From assembly GCF_003248605.1 (NCBI RefSeq), contig NZ_QFPF01000003.1, forward strand, positions 25,124-89,123: DNA of 64,000 bases, in the 5' to 3' direction. A program made the position numbers and the translations under genes. Position 1 is the stretch's first letter. Every line of letters begins with the position of its first letter. Of the stretch, positions 44,801 to 54,998 are shown one piece after another. A model generated the notes under the pieces. It was not told the DNA's origin. It did no database searches and saw only the letters and a list, made by a program, of their open reading frames with translations. This stretch comes from Microbacterium sp. GTDB taxonomy: Bacteria > Actinomycetota > Actinomycetes > Actinomycetales > Microbacteriaceae.

Positions 44801-44936
44801 GCCGGCGGATCCGAGAAAACCAATCCCGCCCCCTCCCAATCCGGCGGGATTGTCCCCCGAGGCCCGATCCCCCAGTACGAGGCCTCGCCCAGCCCCCGGT
44901 GTCCCCCAGCACCGGGGGCTTCTCGTATCCGCCGGC
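44801..44936 (+). ncRNA. Cloverleaf-like structured RNA candidate with C-rich loops (6C-type sRNA?)
   Basis: A 17-bp outer stem (44801-44817 with 44920-44936, one mismatch) encloses three adjacent perfect hairpins. They are 44821-44852 (10 bp, loop CCCTCCCAATCC), 44858-44887 (7 bp, 16-base loop with TCCCCCAGTA) and 44892-44919 (10 bp, loop TCCCCCAG). The linkers are 3, 5, 4 and 0 bases. Every loop on the plus strand is C-rich, as in the actinobacterial 6C RNA family, and could pair with G-rich ribosome binding sites. It lies between convergent phoH and a response-regulator gene. The plus-strand orientation is inferred from the C-rich loops. The final GC hairpin followed by CTTCTCGT could serve as its terminator. 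Confidence 0.6.
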
Positions 44937-44998
44937 GTCGGCTGTGTGCGCCGTGCTCCCACGGCGACCTGCGTCTCTGCGCCGTCCGGCGCGACGAC

Positions 44999-45655
44999 TC
45001 ACTCCCAGCGGTACCCCGCGCCGCGCACGGTCGCGATGCGCTCGGGCCCGAACTTCGCGCGCAGGTAACGCACGTAGACATCGACCACGTTGGATCCCGG
45101 ATCGAAATCGAGTCCCCACACGCGGCTCAGCAGCTGCTCGCGGCTGAGGACCTGTCCGGGATGCCGCAGAAACTGCTCGGCGAGAGCGAACTCGCGCGCG
45201 GACAGGTCGAGCTCCTTGCCGTCCACCCGCGCGCGCCGCGTGAGGGGATCGAGACTGATGTCGCCGTAGACGACGCCGATGCTGCCGGTGCTGACGTTCT
45301 CCCGCAGGCGCGAGCGCACGCGGGCGAGCAGCTCGTCGAATTTGAACGGCTTGGCCACGTAGTCGTTGGCCCCGGCATCCAGCCCCTGCACCGTGTCACG
45401 GGTGCTGCTGCGGGCCGTGAGCATGACCACGGGCACCGTCGAGCCCTGACCGCGCAGGTGGCGCAGCACTTCGAAGCCGTCCATGCCGGGAAGCCCGACA
45501 TCGAGCAGGACGAGGTCGATGTCGCCGCTGAGAGCGAGTTCGAGCGCATCGTCGCCGTTGCCGACGATCGTCGTGGTGTACCCGGCGGACTCGAGCCCGC
45601 GGCTCACGAATGCCGTGATCCGCGGTTCGTCGTCCGCGATGAGGATGTGCGTCAT
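44999..45655 (-). CDS. OmpR/PhoB-family response regulator
   Basis: A 218-residue two-domain regulator. The receiver has the acidic pocket IADDEP, phospho-acceptor Asp in LVLLDVGLPGMDG, Thr in VMLTARS and Lys in DYVAKPF. The C-terminal winged helix has DLSAREFALAEQFLRHPGQVLSREQLL and VDVYVRYLRAKFGPERIATVRGAGYRW. The ATG overlaps the stop of the sensor kinase (ATGA), so both are made together. The inducing signal is unknown. Confidence 0.95.
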   Translation of the reverse strand: MTHILIADDEPRITAFVSRGLESAGYTTTIVGNGDDALELALSGDIDLVLLDVGLPGMDGFEVLRHLRGQGSTVPVVMLTARSSTRDTVQGLDAGANDYVAKPFKFDELLARVRSRLRENVSTGSIGVVYGDISLDPLTRRARVDGKELDLSAREFALAEQFLRHPGQVLSREQLLSRVWGLDFDPGSNVVDVYVRYLRAKFGPERIATVRGAGYRWE

Positions 45656-47172
45656 CCCGTCGCCTCTCTCTGCAACACCACGTCGCCGGCGCGGACGGGT
45701 GAGGGAAGCGTCTCGGCCCCCGCCTGTGAGACAGGCAGGTGGATCGTGAATGTCGCCCCTCCCCCAGGAGTGTCGGTGACGACGCACGTTCCCTGATGCG
45801 CTTTGGCGATCGCGTCCACGATCGCCAACCCCAGACCCGATCCTCCCACGGTCCGGTGGTCGGCGCGTGCGAATCGATGGAAGATGCGTCGCCGCGCGGC
45901 GGGCGGGATGCCGGGACCGTGGTCGCGCACCCACAGCCGTGCCGTCGTGATGTCCAGATCGCTGCCGATCTCGATCGGCGCGCCCTGAGGCGTGTACTTG
46001 GCCGCGTTGTCGGCGAGTTGCAGCCACGCCTGCAGCAGTCGGTCCTCGTCGCCCTCGATCACGCCCCGCGCCGCGTGCACGACCTGCCACGGGTGGCCCG
46101 GGATCGCGCCGACGAGATCGCCCACGCGCAGGGTCAGATCGCCCACCTCGACGAGCGAGATGTCGAACTGGTCCGCTTCGGCGGACGAAAGCAGGTCGAT
46201 GTCCTCCACGAGCCGGGTCATGCGATCGAGCTCGGCGATGCCGATGTCTCGGGTGCCGGCGACGTCGGCCGGGTTCTCGACGTCCATCATCTCGAGGTGG
46301 CCGCGCACGATGGTGATGGGGGTCTTCAGTTCGTGCCGCACGTCATCGAGCAGCTGGCGCTGACTGTCGATCGACCCCTCGAGTCGGTCGAGCATGGAGT
46401 TGACCGTGCGGCTGAGATCGGCCAGGTCGTCGTTGCCGTCGGTCGGCAGGCGCGCCCGCAGATCGGTCGGCGTGATGGCGTTGGCGGTCTCCCGCATGCG
46501 CTGGATGGGCGAGAGGATGCGGCCGGTGACGAACCAGCCGACGACGCCCATCGCGCCCAGAGTGACCAATGCCGCTCCCGTGAAGGTGACGAGGGATGCT
46601 GTCACCGGGGCGAGTTCGGCGGTGGCGTCGATGGCGCGGATGTAGACGCCCTGGCGGTCGTCACCGCTCACGGGGACGGGCACCGCGATGTAGCGGACGG
46701 TGCCCGGCACGGCGGCGGCGTCCGTGATCTGTGCGCTCTCGGGATCGGCGGCAGCCTCGACCGCGGCGGCGATGAAGTCCTCGTCCGCCGCCAGCTGCGC
46801 GCTGAGGTCGTTCGCCGCGCGATAGGCGACGACACCGTCGATCACACCGATGGAGGCCTCGTGGGGTCCGGTGATCAGGCGTTGGACCGCGGCGCGCAGG
46901 AACTCCGAGACGTCGGCGAACTCATCCGCGGGCGTGCGCACGGCGTTGCCGGGGCCCTCGTCCGTGCCCTCGACGACCACCCGCAGCTCGGCCACCTGGC
47001 TGAGCGCATCGATCTGGCTCAGCAGGCGATCGTCGATCTCCTGGACCGTGCGGTCGCGCTGGGCGAGAAAGGTCACGCCCCCGACGATGGCGAAGCCGAG
47101 TGCCGCGACGGCGAGGATCGCGCCGAGGATCAGCACCCTCGCCGGGATCGTCCGTCGCCCGCGCACGCTCAT
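45652..47172 (-). CDS. Membrane sensor histidine kinase
   Basis: A 506-residue kinase. TM1 (VLILGAILAVAALGFAIVGGV) and TM2 (VTFTGAALVTLGAMGVVGW) flank an extracytoplasmic sensor of about 150 residues. A HAMP domain follows (GRILSPIQRMRETANAI). The H-box is LLDDVRHELKTPITIVRGH (phospho-His). N-box LADNAAKYTPQG, G1 RDHGPGIPP and G2 GGSGLGLAIV form the ATP-binding lid. ATG 47172 is chosen because GATAAT lies 6 bases upstream; a GTG at 47196 is possible. It is coupled to the response regulator by a 4-base overlap. Confidence 0.95.
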   Translation of the reverse strand: MSVRGRRTIPARVLILGAILAVAALGFAIVGGVTFLAQRDRTVQEIDDRLLSQIDALSQVAELRVVVEGTDEGPGNAVRTPADEFADVSEFLRAAVQRLITGPHEASIGVIDGVVAYRAANDLSAQLAADEDFIAAAVEAAADPESAQITDAAAVPGTVRYIAVPVPVSGDDRQGVYIRAIDATAELAPVTASLVTFTGAALVTLGAMGVVGWFVTGRILSPIQRMRETANAITPTDLRARLPTDGNDDLADLSRTVNSMLDRLEGSIDSQRQLLDDVRHELKTPITIVRGHLEMMDVENPADVAGTRDIGIAELDRMTRLVEDIDLLSSAEADQFDISLVEVGDLTLRVGDLVGAIPGHPWQVVHAARGVIEGDEDRLLQAWLQLADNAAKYTPQGAPIEIGSDLDITTARLWVRDHGPGIPPAARRRIFHRFARADHRTVGGSGLGLAIVDAIAKAHQGTCVVTDTPGGGATFTIHLPVSQAGAETLPSPVRAGDVVLQREATG

Positions 47173-47222
47173 GCGCTCATTATCCGGCCTCGACACCCCG
47201 CCGCGCGCCGGGGGCGCCCATC

Positions 47223-48617
47223 TCAGCCGGCGTGGGTCATCGAGAGCAGGTCGAGCTTCTCGTCGAGCTGCTCGGCCGTGATCTCGCCCCGTTCGAGGTA
47301 GCCGAGGTCGATGACCGCCTCGCGCACCGTGATGCCCTGAGCGACGGAGTGCTTGGCGATCTTCGCCGCGGCCTCATATCCGATCAGCTTGTTCAGCGGG
47401 GTCACGATCGAGGGGGACATGCCGGCGAACGCCGCGGCGCGCTCGAGGTTGGCCTCGAGGCCTCGGATGGTCTTGTCGGCGAGCACACGGACGGTGTTGG
47501 CGAGCAGTCGGATCGACTCCAGCAGCGCCGTGCCCATCACCGGGATCGCCACGTTGAGCTCGAACGAGCCCGACGCCCCCGACCATGCGATCGTGGCGTC
47601 GTTGCCGATGACCCGGGCGCACACCATGAGGGTCGCCTCGGGCACCACGGGGTTGACCTTGCCCGGCATGATCGACGAACCCGGCTGCAGATCGGGGATG
47701 TGCAGCTCGCCGAGGCCCGTGTTGGGGCCCGAACCCATCCAGCGGAGGTCGTTGTTGATCTTCGTCAGCGACACGGCGATGGTCCGGAGCGCCCCGGAAG
47801 CCTCGACGAGTCCGTCGCGGTTCGCCTGCGCCTCGAAGTGGTCCTTGGCTTCGGTGATCGGCAGCTCGGTCTCTGCCACCAGCAACTCGAGCACTTTCTG
47901 CGGAAAGCCGAGGGGAGTGTTGATCCCGGTACCCACCGCGGTGCCGCCGAGCGGTACCTCCGCCACGCGGGGCAGCACCGCCTGCACGCGCTCGATGCCG
48001 AGCCGCATCTGGCGGGCGTACCCGCCGAACTCCTGGCCGAGGGTGACGGGCGTCGCATCCATCAGGTGAGTGCGGCCGGATTTGACGGCGCCCTTCCAGA
48101 GCTCTGCCTTCTCCTCGAGAGCGACCGCCAGGTGATCGAGCGCGGGGATCAGATCGTCGATGAGCTCCTGCGTCACGGCGATGTGCACGGATGTCGGGAA
48201 GACGTCGTTCGAGGACTGCGAAGCGTTGACGTGGTCGTTGGGGTGCACCGGCGCGCCGAGGCGCTGCGTCGCGAGCGCCGACAGCACTTCGTTCATGTTC
48301 ATGTTCGACGACGTGCCGCTGCCGGTCTGATAGACATCGATCGGGAACTGGTCGGTGTGCCGGCCCTCGATGACCTCGTCGGCTGCCGAGGCGATCGCGT
48401 CGGCGATCGCGCCGTCGAGGGTGCCGAGCTGCTTGTTGGCGAGCGCCGCAGCCTTCTTGATACGGGCGAGGGCGACGATCTGCGCCGGATCGAGGCTGTC
48501 GCCCGAGATGGGGAAGTTCTCCACCGCGCGCTGGGTCTGCGCGCCGTAGAGCGCCGAGGCGGGCACGCGCACCTCGCCCATGGTGTCGTGCTCGATGCGG
48601 TATTCGGTATCCGTCAC
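47223..48617 (-). CDS. fumC: Class II fumarate hydratase
   Basis: A 464-residue fumarase of the aspartase/fumarase superfamily that hydrates fumarate to malate in the TCA cycle. It has [16 protein letters not shown], the acid-site [43 protein letters not shown] and the catalytic loop [13 protein letters not shown]. The GTG at 48617 has GGAGGG upstream. It is the last gene of the run xseA-xseB-DUF4245-carbonic anhydrase-fumC. Confidence 0.97.
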   Translation of the reverse strand: MTDTEYRIEHDTMGEVRVPASALYGAQTQRAVENFPISGDSLDPAQIVALARIKKAAALANKQLGTLDGAIADAIASAADEVIEGRHTDQFPIDVYQTGSGTSSNMNMNEVLSALATQRLGAPVHPNDHVNASQSSNDVFPTSVHIAVTQELIDDLIPALDHLAVALEEKAELWKGAVKSGRTHLMDATPVTLGQEFGGYARQMRLGIERVQAVLPRVAEVPLGGTAVGTGINTPLGFPQKVLELLVAETELPITEAKDHFEAQANRDGLVEASGALRTIAVSLTKINNDLRWMGSGPNTGLGELHIPDLQPGSSIMPGKVNPVVPEATLMVCARVIGNDATIAWSGASGSFELNVAIPVMGTALLESIRLLANTVRVLADKTIRGLEANLERAAAFAGMSPSIVTPLNKLIGYEAAAKIAKHSVAQGITVREAVIDLGYLERGEITAEQLDEKLDLLSMTHAG

Positions 48618-48643
48618 GTCTTCGTTCCCTCCGGATTCATGGT

Positions 48644-49297
48644 TCAGGCGGTCGCGTCCGTCGCGAGGCCCAGGATCACGTCGGGCACGGCCGTGCCCTC
48701 GCTGAGTCGATAGTTGGCGCCGACGATCGCGAGCGTGCCGGCGGCCACGGCGTCGCTGATCAGCTCGGACGAATGCAGCAGTTCGGCGACGGTGTCGCGC
48801 AGGTGCTCGCGCCCCACGTGCTCGGGGTCGACCTCGGTCGCCACCCCGCCCTCGGCCACGAGTTCGCGCTGCACGCGGCGCACGGCGGGAACGATCGGCG
48901 CGATGAGTCGCCAGATGTGCGCCGGAAGCGCGGGGGAGTCGGCAGCCGTGCTCTCGATCGCGGCGCGCACGGCGCCGCACGCGTCGTGACCGAGCACGAC
49001 GATGAGCGGCACGCCGAGCACGGCGACGGCGTATTCGAGGCTGCCCACGACCGAGTCGGAGATGACCTGGCCGGCGTTGCGCACCACGAACAGATCGCCG
49101 AGCCCCTCGTCGAAGATGATCTCGGCGGCCAGGCGCGAGTCGGAGCATCCGAACAGGGCCGCCCGGGGGGCCTGGGCGGCGGCCAGCTCGTGCCGCCGGT
49201 CGACATCCTGGCGCGGGTGGCGCGGCTCGCCCGCGACGAAGCGGGCGTTGCCCTCCTGCATCTCGGTCCAGACTGCGAGGGGGGTGGGGGCTGTCAC
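48644..49297 (-). CDS. Beta-class carbonic anhydrase
   Basis: A 217-residue zinc enzyme interconverting CO2 and bicarbonate. Zinc ligands are Cys in [12 protein letters not shown] and His and Cys in [13 protein letters not shown]. The Asp-Arg dyad is in [25 protein letters not shown] is the substrate region. GTG 49297 overlaps the stop of the upstream DUF4245 gene by 4 bases, and GAGGAG lies 9 bases upstream. Bicarbonate would serve PEP carboxylase and acyl-CoA carboxylases. Confidence 0.95.
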   Translation of the reverse strand: MTAPTPLAVWTEMQEGNARFVAGEPRHPRQDVDRRHELAAAQAPRAALFGCSDSRLAAEIIFDEGLGDLFVVRNAGQVISDSVVGSLEYAVAVLGVPLIVVLGHDACGAVRAAIESTAADSPALPAHIWRLIAPIVPAVRRVQRELVAEGGVATEVDPEHVGREHLRDTVAELLHSSELISDAVAAGTLAIVGANYRLSEGTAVPDVILGLATDATA

Positions 49298-49935
49298 GGT
49301 GTAGCGCTCCTCAGCTCGGCGACACGGGGGGCGATGATCTCGGCGATCTCGCCGACGGTGTCGGCGGAACCGGAGCCCGAGACCAGGACGTAGTCGGCGC
49401 CCGCCTGCGTGCCCAGCGCGTAGGAGATGTTGCCGGCCGCGTCGGCGTCGGCGGGCTCGAAGACCTGCCAGACGATGCCCGCGATCGTCGCGCTGCCGGA
49501 GGGGGCGGTGCCGCGCAACTCGCTGCGCGCCCACGCCTCATCGGCATCGAAGGCCTGCGAGAACCGCACGAAGCTGGTGTCATCGGGCACGTATACGATC
49601 GTCCATGCCGTCGATCCATCGGCCTCGGCGGCGACGGCCGCGGAGTTGACGCGCCACGCGTCGGGCACGGCGGGATCGATGACCGCCCGGTCGTACGTCT
49701 CGGCGACATCTGCCGCGACGGGAGCGGTGTCGATGCTCTCGCGCGCGGGCAGCTCACCACGGGGCACACCGAAGACGACGACGAGCACCACGAGGAGCGT
49801 GGCGATGAGCGCCGCGATGAGATTGCGGAACGTCTGGCTGGAGCGGTAGACCCGCGAGGACTCCGCCTTGCGTGCCGCCGTCTCGTCGGGAGTCTCGGGG
49901 CGACCGAGCTCAGCGACGACCCGTTGGCCGGCCAT
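49294..49935 (-). CDS. DUF4245 family membrane-anchored protein
   Basis: A 213-residue protein. A cytoplasmic N-terminal segment ([21 protein letters not shown]) precedes one membrane helix ([20 protein letters not shown]). An extracytoplasmic domain follows ([41 protein letters not shown]). Actinobacterial DUF4245, no known activity. The ATG at 49935 overlaps the xseB stop (TGATG), with GGAGGA upstream. It overlaps the carbonic-anhydrase start at the other end. Confidence 0.88.
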   Translation of the reverse strand: MAGQRVVAELGRPETPDETAARKAESSRVYRSSQTFRNLIAALIATLLVVLVVVFGVPRGELPARESIDTAPVAADVAETYDRAVIDPAVPDAWRVNSAAVAAEADGSTAWTIVYVPDDTSFVRFSQAFDADEAWARSELRGTAPSGSATIAGIVWQVFEPADADAAGNISYALGTQAGADYVLVSGSGSADTVGEIAEIIAPRVAELRSATP

Positions 49936-50165
49936 CAGGAATCCTCCGCCGCGGGAGCGTCGGTGCTGGCGCGGGCGGCGTCGAGTCTGCGCTTGGCGCC
50001 CACGAGCCACTCCTCGCAGTGCCGGGCGAGCGCCTCGCCGCGCTCCCACAGACCGAGCGATTCTTCGAGACTGGGCGAGCCCTGCTCGAGCCGGACGATG
50101 ACCTGCTGCAGTTCGTTGCGCGCCTGCTCGAACGAGAGCTCGGCAAGGGGGGCCTGCTCGGTCAT
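49935..50165 (-). CDS. xseB: Exodeoxyribonuclease VII small subunit
   Basis: A 76-residue helical subunit with the XseB pattern LSFEQARNELQQVIVRLEQGSPSLEESLGLWERGEALARHCEEWL. Several copies bind the large subunit XseA. ATG 50165 has TAGGAT 7 bases upstream; a second ATG three codons earlier is possible. It follows xseA by 41 bases. Confidence 0.95.
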   Translation of the reverse strand: MTEQAPLAELSFEQARNELQQVIVRLEQGSPSLEESLGLWERGEALARHCEEWLVGAKRRLDAARASTDAPAAEDS

Positions 50166-50206
50166 GGTCACCATCCTATTCGGGGCATCGGACACCTCAG
50201 CGGCGC

Positions 50207-51469
50207 TCACTCGCCGCGCTCGCCGTGGGAGGTCGCGGCGAAGCTCCCGCGGGCGACCGTGACGATCGCCTCGGCGCCCTCGGGCGCCTGTCGGGCATCG
50301 CGCACCACCTCGCCGGCGATCTGCACGATCGCGTAGCCGCGATCGAGGGTGTGCTGGGGGCTGAGGGCGCGCAGCGAGGCTCGCAGCTGTGCGATCTCGG
50401 CGTGACCTCGAGTGAGGGCGCGATCGGCGCTCGCGCGGCCGCGCGCGAGCGCCTGGTCGACCCATGCGGCGCGATCCTGGATCAGGCTCTCGGGCGCGCG
50501 CAGGGCGGGTCGCGAGCGCAGCTGGGCGAGATGGACCTGCTCGTGCTGCAGCCTCTGCGAGAGACGGGTGGTCAGGCGCGCTCGCGCCTGGCGCACGAGC
50601 GCGAGCTGCTCGGCCACGTCGGGGACGACCCGCTTGGCGGCGTCGGTCGGGGTGGATGCCCGCAGGTCGGCCACGTCGTCGAGCAGGGGCCGGTCGGCCT
50701 CGTGGCCGATCGCGCTGACGATCGGGGTGGATGCCGCGGCCACGGCGCGCAGCATCCGCTCGTCGCTGAAGCCGAGCAGATCCTGAAAATCGCCGCCGCC
50801 CCGCGCGATGACGATGACATCGACCTCGGGGTCCTCGTCGAGCGTGCGGAGCGCTGCGAGCACCGAGGGAACACACTGGTCGCCCTGCACGACGGCGTGC
50901 ACGACCCGGAAGCGGACATGCGGCCAGCGCAGCTCGGCGTTTCGCAGCACGTCTTTCTCGGCGTCGGTGTTCTTGCCTGTGATCAGGCCCACGGTGTGGG
51001 GCAGGAAGGGGAGCCGACGCTTGCGGCCGGGATCCAGCAACCCCTCGGCGCGCAGCCGGGATCGCAGGCGCTCGAGGCTCTCGAGCAGGTCGCCCAGCCC
51101 GACGTGCTTGGCCGAGGACACGACGTACGACAGGTCGCCGCTCTTGAGTCGGTATTCGGGTTTGGCGCACACGACGATGCGATCGCCCGCCTTGATGTCC
51201 TTGGGGATGCGGTCGCGCACCCGCGACCAGATCGTGAGGGAGATGACGGCGTCGCCGTCGATGTCGCGCAGCCGCGCGAAGGTGCCGACGGCGCGCACGT
51301 TCCACTCGGTCACCTCGCCCTCGATCCACGGGGAGCCGAGTTTGGCGACGTAGTCGCGCACCACCGTCCCGAGCGCCGCGACCGAGCAGGGGCGGTCGGG
51401 GGAGGAGTCCCGCGGATGGACCTGGCCACCCGCCGGGGCGAACGCGGGACGCGCGGCGGTATCGACCAT
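50207..51469 (-). CDS. xseA: Exodeoxyribonuclease VII large subunit
   Basis: A 420-residue nuclease subunit that degrades single-stranded DNA from both ends. The OB-fold N-terminal part (WIEGEVTEWNVRAVGTFARLRD) is followed by the catalytic core with VGLITGKNTDAEKDVL, VDVIVIARGGGDFQDLLGFSDE and PIVSAIGHEADRPLLDDVADLRASTPTDAA. Heptad-like helices and a short C-terminal segment (LDRGYAIVQ) follow. AGAGGA precedes the ATG. It is divergent from ispH across 49 bases. Confidence 0.96.
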   Translation of the reverse strand: MVDTAARPAFAPAGGQVHPRDSSPDRPCSVAALGTVVRDYVAKLGSPWIEGEVTEWNVRAVGTFARLRDIDGDAVISLTIWSRVRDRIPKDIKAGDRIVVCAKPEYRLKSGDLSYVVSSAKHVGLGDLLESLERLRSRLRAEGLLDPGRKRRLPFLPHTVGLITGKNTDAEKDVLRNAELRWPHVRFRVVHAVVQGDQCVPSVLAALRTLDEDPEVDVIVIARGGGDFQDLLGFSDERMLRAVAAASTPIVSAIGHEADRPLLDDVADLRASTPTDAAKRVVPDVAEQLALVRQARARLTTRLSQRLQHEQVHLAQLRSRPALRAPESLIQDRAAWVDQALARGRASADRALTRGHAEIAQLRASLRALSPQHTLDRGYAIVQIAGEVVRDARQAPEGAEAIVTVARGSFAATSHGERGE

Positions 51470-51518
51470 CGGCGTTCCTCTCGGAGAGGGCGCAGGATCG
51501 CGCCCGTAGAATCGAGGG

Positions 51519-52580
51519 GTGACTACCCCCACCGTGCGTATGCCCATGCCCCGCGTTCCGGGGCGATCCGGGCGCCTTCAGGATATCCCGGTGCAGGGAC
51601 GCAAGCGGGTGCTGCTGGCCGCTCCCCGCGGATACTGCGCGGGGGTGGACCGCGCCGTCGTGGCTGTGGAGAAGGCGCTGGAGCGTTACGGAGCGCCGGT
51701 GTACGTGCGCAAGCAGATCGTGCACAACATCCACGTCGTCACCGAGCTCGAGGCGCGCGGCGCGATCTTCGTCGACGAGGTCGACGAGGTGCCCGAGGGT
51801 GCGCATGTGGTCTTCAGCGCTCACGGGGTGTCGCCGGCCGTTGTCTCGGCCGCCGCCGACAGGGGACTGCAGGCGATCGATGCGACCTGCCCGCTCGTGA
51901 CCAAGGTGCACCGCGAGGCCGTGCGGTTCGCACGCGACGACTACGAGATCCTGCTCATCGGCCACGAGGGGCACGAAGAGGTCGAGGGCACGGCTGGCGA
52001 GGCGCCCGAGCACGTCACCGTCGTCAACTCACCCGATCACGCCGACATCGTCGAGGTGCGTGATCCCGACAAGGTCGTGTGGCTGTCGCAGACCACGCTG
52101 TCGGTCGACGAGACCATGGAGACCGTGCGGCGGCTACGCGTGCGTTTTCCGCAGCTGCAGGATCCGCCCTCGGATGACATCTGCTACGCGACGCAGAACC
52201 GTCAGGTCGCGATCAAGAAGGTCGCCGTCGGGGCCGACCTCGTGATCGTCGTGGGATCGGCCAACTCCTCCAACAGCGTGCGCCTGGTCGAAGTCGCCCT
52301 CGAACACGGTGCGAGGGCCGCCTACCGCGTGGACTACGCCGACGAGGTCAAGCAGGAATGGCTCGAGGGTGTCGAGACCGTCGGCGTCACCAGCGGCGCG
52401 TCGGTGCCGGAGGTGCTCGTGCAGGAGGTGCTCGCCGACCTCGCCGGCGCCGGCTACCGCGACATCGAAGAGGTGCGCACCGCCGAGGAGGACCTCATGT
52501 TCTCGCTGCCCAAAGAACTGCGTCAGGACACCCAGGATCGCCGGGGCGGCCGCACTGCCGCGGAGCGGAGTCGCTCGTGA
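51519..52580 (+). CDS. ispH: 4-hydroxy-3-methylbut-2-enyl diphosphate reductase
   Basis: A 353-residue iron-sulfur enzyme, the last step of the MEP isoprenoid pathway. The three cluster cysteines are in [24 protein letters not shown] and [11 protein letters not shown]. Substrate residues in HNIHVV, SAHGVSP and [10 protein letters not shown] are present. The first 28 residues are an unconserved N-terminal extension. TAGAAT (51507-51512) lies 6 bases before the GTG start. Its stop overlaps the next gene (GTGA). It would supply the precursors used by UppS at 41.1 kb. Confidence 0.97.
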   Translation: MTTPTVRMPMPRVPGRSGRLQDIPVQGRKRVLLAAPRGYCAGVDRAVVAVEKALERYGAPVYVRKQIVHNIHVVTELEARGAIFVDEVDEVPEGAHVVFSAHGVSPAVVSAAADRGLQAIDATCPLVTKVHREAVRFARDDYEILLIGHEGHEEVEGTAGEAPEHVTVVNSPDHADIVEVRDPDKVVWLSQTTLSVDETMETVRRLRVRFPQLQDPPSDDICYATQNRQVAIKKVAVGADLVIVVGSANSSNSVRLVEVALEHGARAAYRVDYADEVKQEWLEGVETVGVTSGASVPEVLVQEVLADLAGAGYRDIEEVRTAEEDLMFSLPKELRQDTQDRRGGRTAAERSRS

Positions 52581-53155
52581 GCGAGGGCGAGACGCCCCGC
52601 CCGCGCCCCCAGTTCGGCGAGTACGCGAGCCCCGAGGAGCAGCGCGCCCGCATCCAGCAGCCCGACGCGACGTGGGCTCTGGAGACCGGACAGTCCCTCG
52701 ACGACCCGGCCACTCCGCCCGCCCCGCCCACGTCCGCACCGGCACCGGTGCAGACACCGGCGGCGACAGCATCCCCCCGCCCGCGCCGCGTCGACCGGAT
52801 CGCGACCTTCGCCCTGCTCGGGTACGGGCTCTTCACCGTGCTCACCTCGATCCCGTCGCTGGCGGACTATTCCGGCTATGTCGACACGCTGCTGGGCGTC
52901 ATGGGCGTCGAAGCCGAGTACAGCGTCCCGGCCGGAGCGCAGATCTGGGGCGTCGCCGCCGCGCTCGTGCTGGGTCTGGGCTGGATCGCCACCGCGGCGC
53001 TGTCGTGGACGAATCTGCGGCGCGGCCGCCTGACCTGGTGGATCCCGCTGACGGCGGGCGTGGTGTTCAATCTGATCGCCGGCGGCCTCATGCTCGTGCC
53101 CATCATGAGCGATCCCGCGCTGTGGAACGCGCTGATGGCGGGCGTGACGGGCTGA
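52577..53155 (+). CDS. Proline-rich membrane protein downstream of ispH
   Basis: A 192-residue protein. The first 70 residues are a hydrophilic Pro/Ala-rich region ([34 protein letters not shown]). Then come about four hydrophobic helices ([56 protein letters not shown]). The layout recalls uncharacterised Microbacteriaceae proteins adjacent to ispH. GTG 52577 overlaps the ispH stop by 4 bases. No catalytic motif. Confidence 0.82.
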   Translation: MSEGETPRPRPQFGEYASPEEQRARIQQPDATWALETGQSLDDPATPPAPPTSAPAPVQTPAATASPRPRRVDRIATFALLGYGLFTVLTSIPSLADYSGYVDTLLGVMGVEAEYSVPAGAQIWGVAAALVLGLGWIATAALSWTNLRRGRLTWWIPLTAGVVFNLIAGGLMLVPIMSDPALWNALMAGVTG

Positions 53156-53173
53156 TCGCCCTACGATGAGCGG

Positions 53174-53722
53174 ATGCCTCGTCTCCTCGCCGTCTGCGCC
53201 GTGCATCAGCTGCTCCCCGACGCGGGAACGGCGGGGGTGACCGGGATCGACAAGCGTCCGATCGAGGGTGCGGTCCTCATCGGCCCATACGGCGTGCGCG
53301 GCGACGTGCAGGTCAATCGCAGACATCACGGCGGATTCGACAAGGCCCTCTACGCGTACGCGCAGGAGGACGCCGACTTCTGGGCCCGGGAGCTGGATCG
53401 CGAGATCGCGCCGGGCGCGTTCGGTGAGAACCTGCGCGTGGAGGGGCTCGATGTCAACGCGGCGCTCGTGGGCGAGCGGTGGCGCATCGGCGATCGTGTC
53501 GAAGTCGAGGTCACGATGCCGCGCACGCCGTGCGCCACCTTCTCGCGCTGGATCGGCGGCGCCGACGAGCGCGGCTGGGTCAAGCGGTTCGCGGCCGAGC
53601 GCCGACTCGGACCCTACCTGCGCGTCATCCGCGGGGGATCCGTGTGCGCCGGAGACGAGATCGTCGTGATCGATCGCCCGGAGGGTGCACCGGGCGTGCT
53701 CGACGGGTTCCGCGCGCCCTGA
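53174..53722 (+). CDS. MOSC-domain protein (YiiM-like)
   Basis: A 182-residue MOSC beta-barrel protein. The domain pattern RRHHGGFDKALYAYAQED, PGAFGENLRVEGLDV and the conserved Cys region MPRTPCATFSRWIG are visible. MOSC proteins carry sulfur or bind molybdenum cofactor; YiiM-type enzymes reduce N-hydroxylated compounds. TACGAT at 53162-53167 is 6 bases before the ATG, a leaderless start. A hairpin terminator shared with fba lies downstream. Confidence 0.92.
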   Translation: MPRLLAVCAVHQLLPDAGTAGVTGIDKRPIEGAVLIGPYGVRGDVQVNRRHHGGFDKALYAYAQEDADFWARELDREIAPGAFGENLRVEGLDVNAALVGERWRIGDRVEVEVTMPRTPCATFSRWIGGADERGWVKRFAAERRLGPYLRVIRGGSVCAGDEIVVIDRPEGAPGVLDGFRAP

Positions 53723-53734
53723 CCGGGAGCGCAC

Positions 53735-53770
53735 GAGAGAAGCCCCGACCCGAAGGCCGAGGCTTCTCTC
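53735..53770. terminator. Bidirectional terminator between MOSC gene and fba
   Basis: GAGAGAAGCC pairs with GGCTTCTCTC, with an inner CCGACC/GGCCGA region around a CGAA loop. Located between convergent stop codons. Confidence 0.8.
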
Positions 53771-53803
53771 TGCGTGGTCCGGTGCGCGGGTGAGCGCGTG
53801 CGG

Positions 53804-54832
<1,029 letters not shown>

Positions 54833-54924
54833 GTCGGCTCCTTCGGGATCGGATCGTGACCGACGTTCAGCCTAGCGAAGCCCCCGGGGCGGACGGGGAG
54901 TGGGCCTGGATGCTGTCCTGATAA

Positions 54925-54936
54925 GAATCGCGATTC
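54925..54936. promoter_or_regulatory. 12-base palindrome between fba and glpX
   Basis: GAATCGCGATTC is a perfect palindrome in the 166-base divergent region. It sits about 50 bases before the glpX -10 (TAGGCT, 54987-54992) and 93 bases before fba. Its location suits an operator for a regulator of both genes; none is identified. Confidence 0.45.
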
Positions 54937-54998
54937 CTTCGCATCCGCTGAGCCGAAATTCTCCTGTGCGCGCGGGTGGGCGTCGCTAGGCTGGCGAC

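Noticed and set aside
44668..45147. Open frame of 159 codons across the structured element
   Set aside because: Codon pattern is poor, it runs into the response regulator gene on the opposite strand, and the nested hairpins explain the sequence better.
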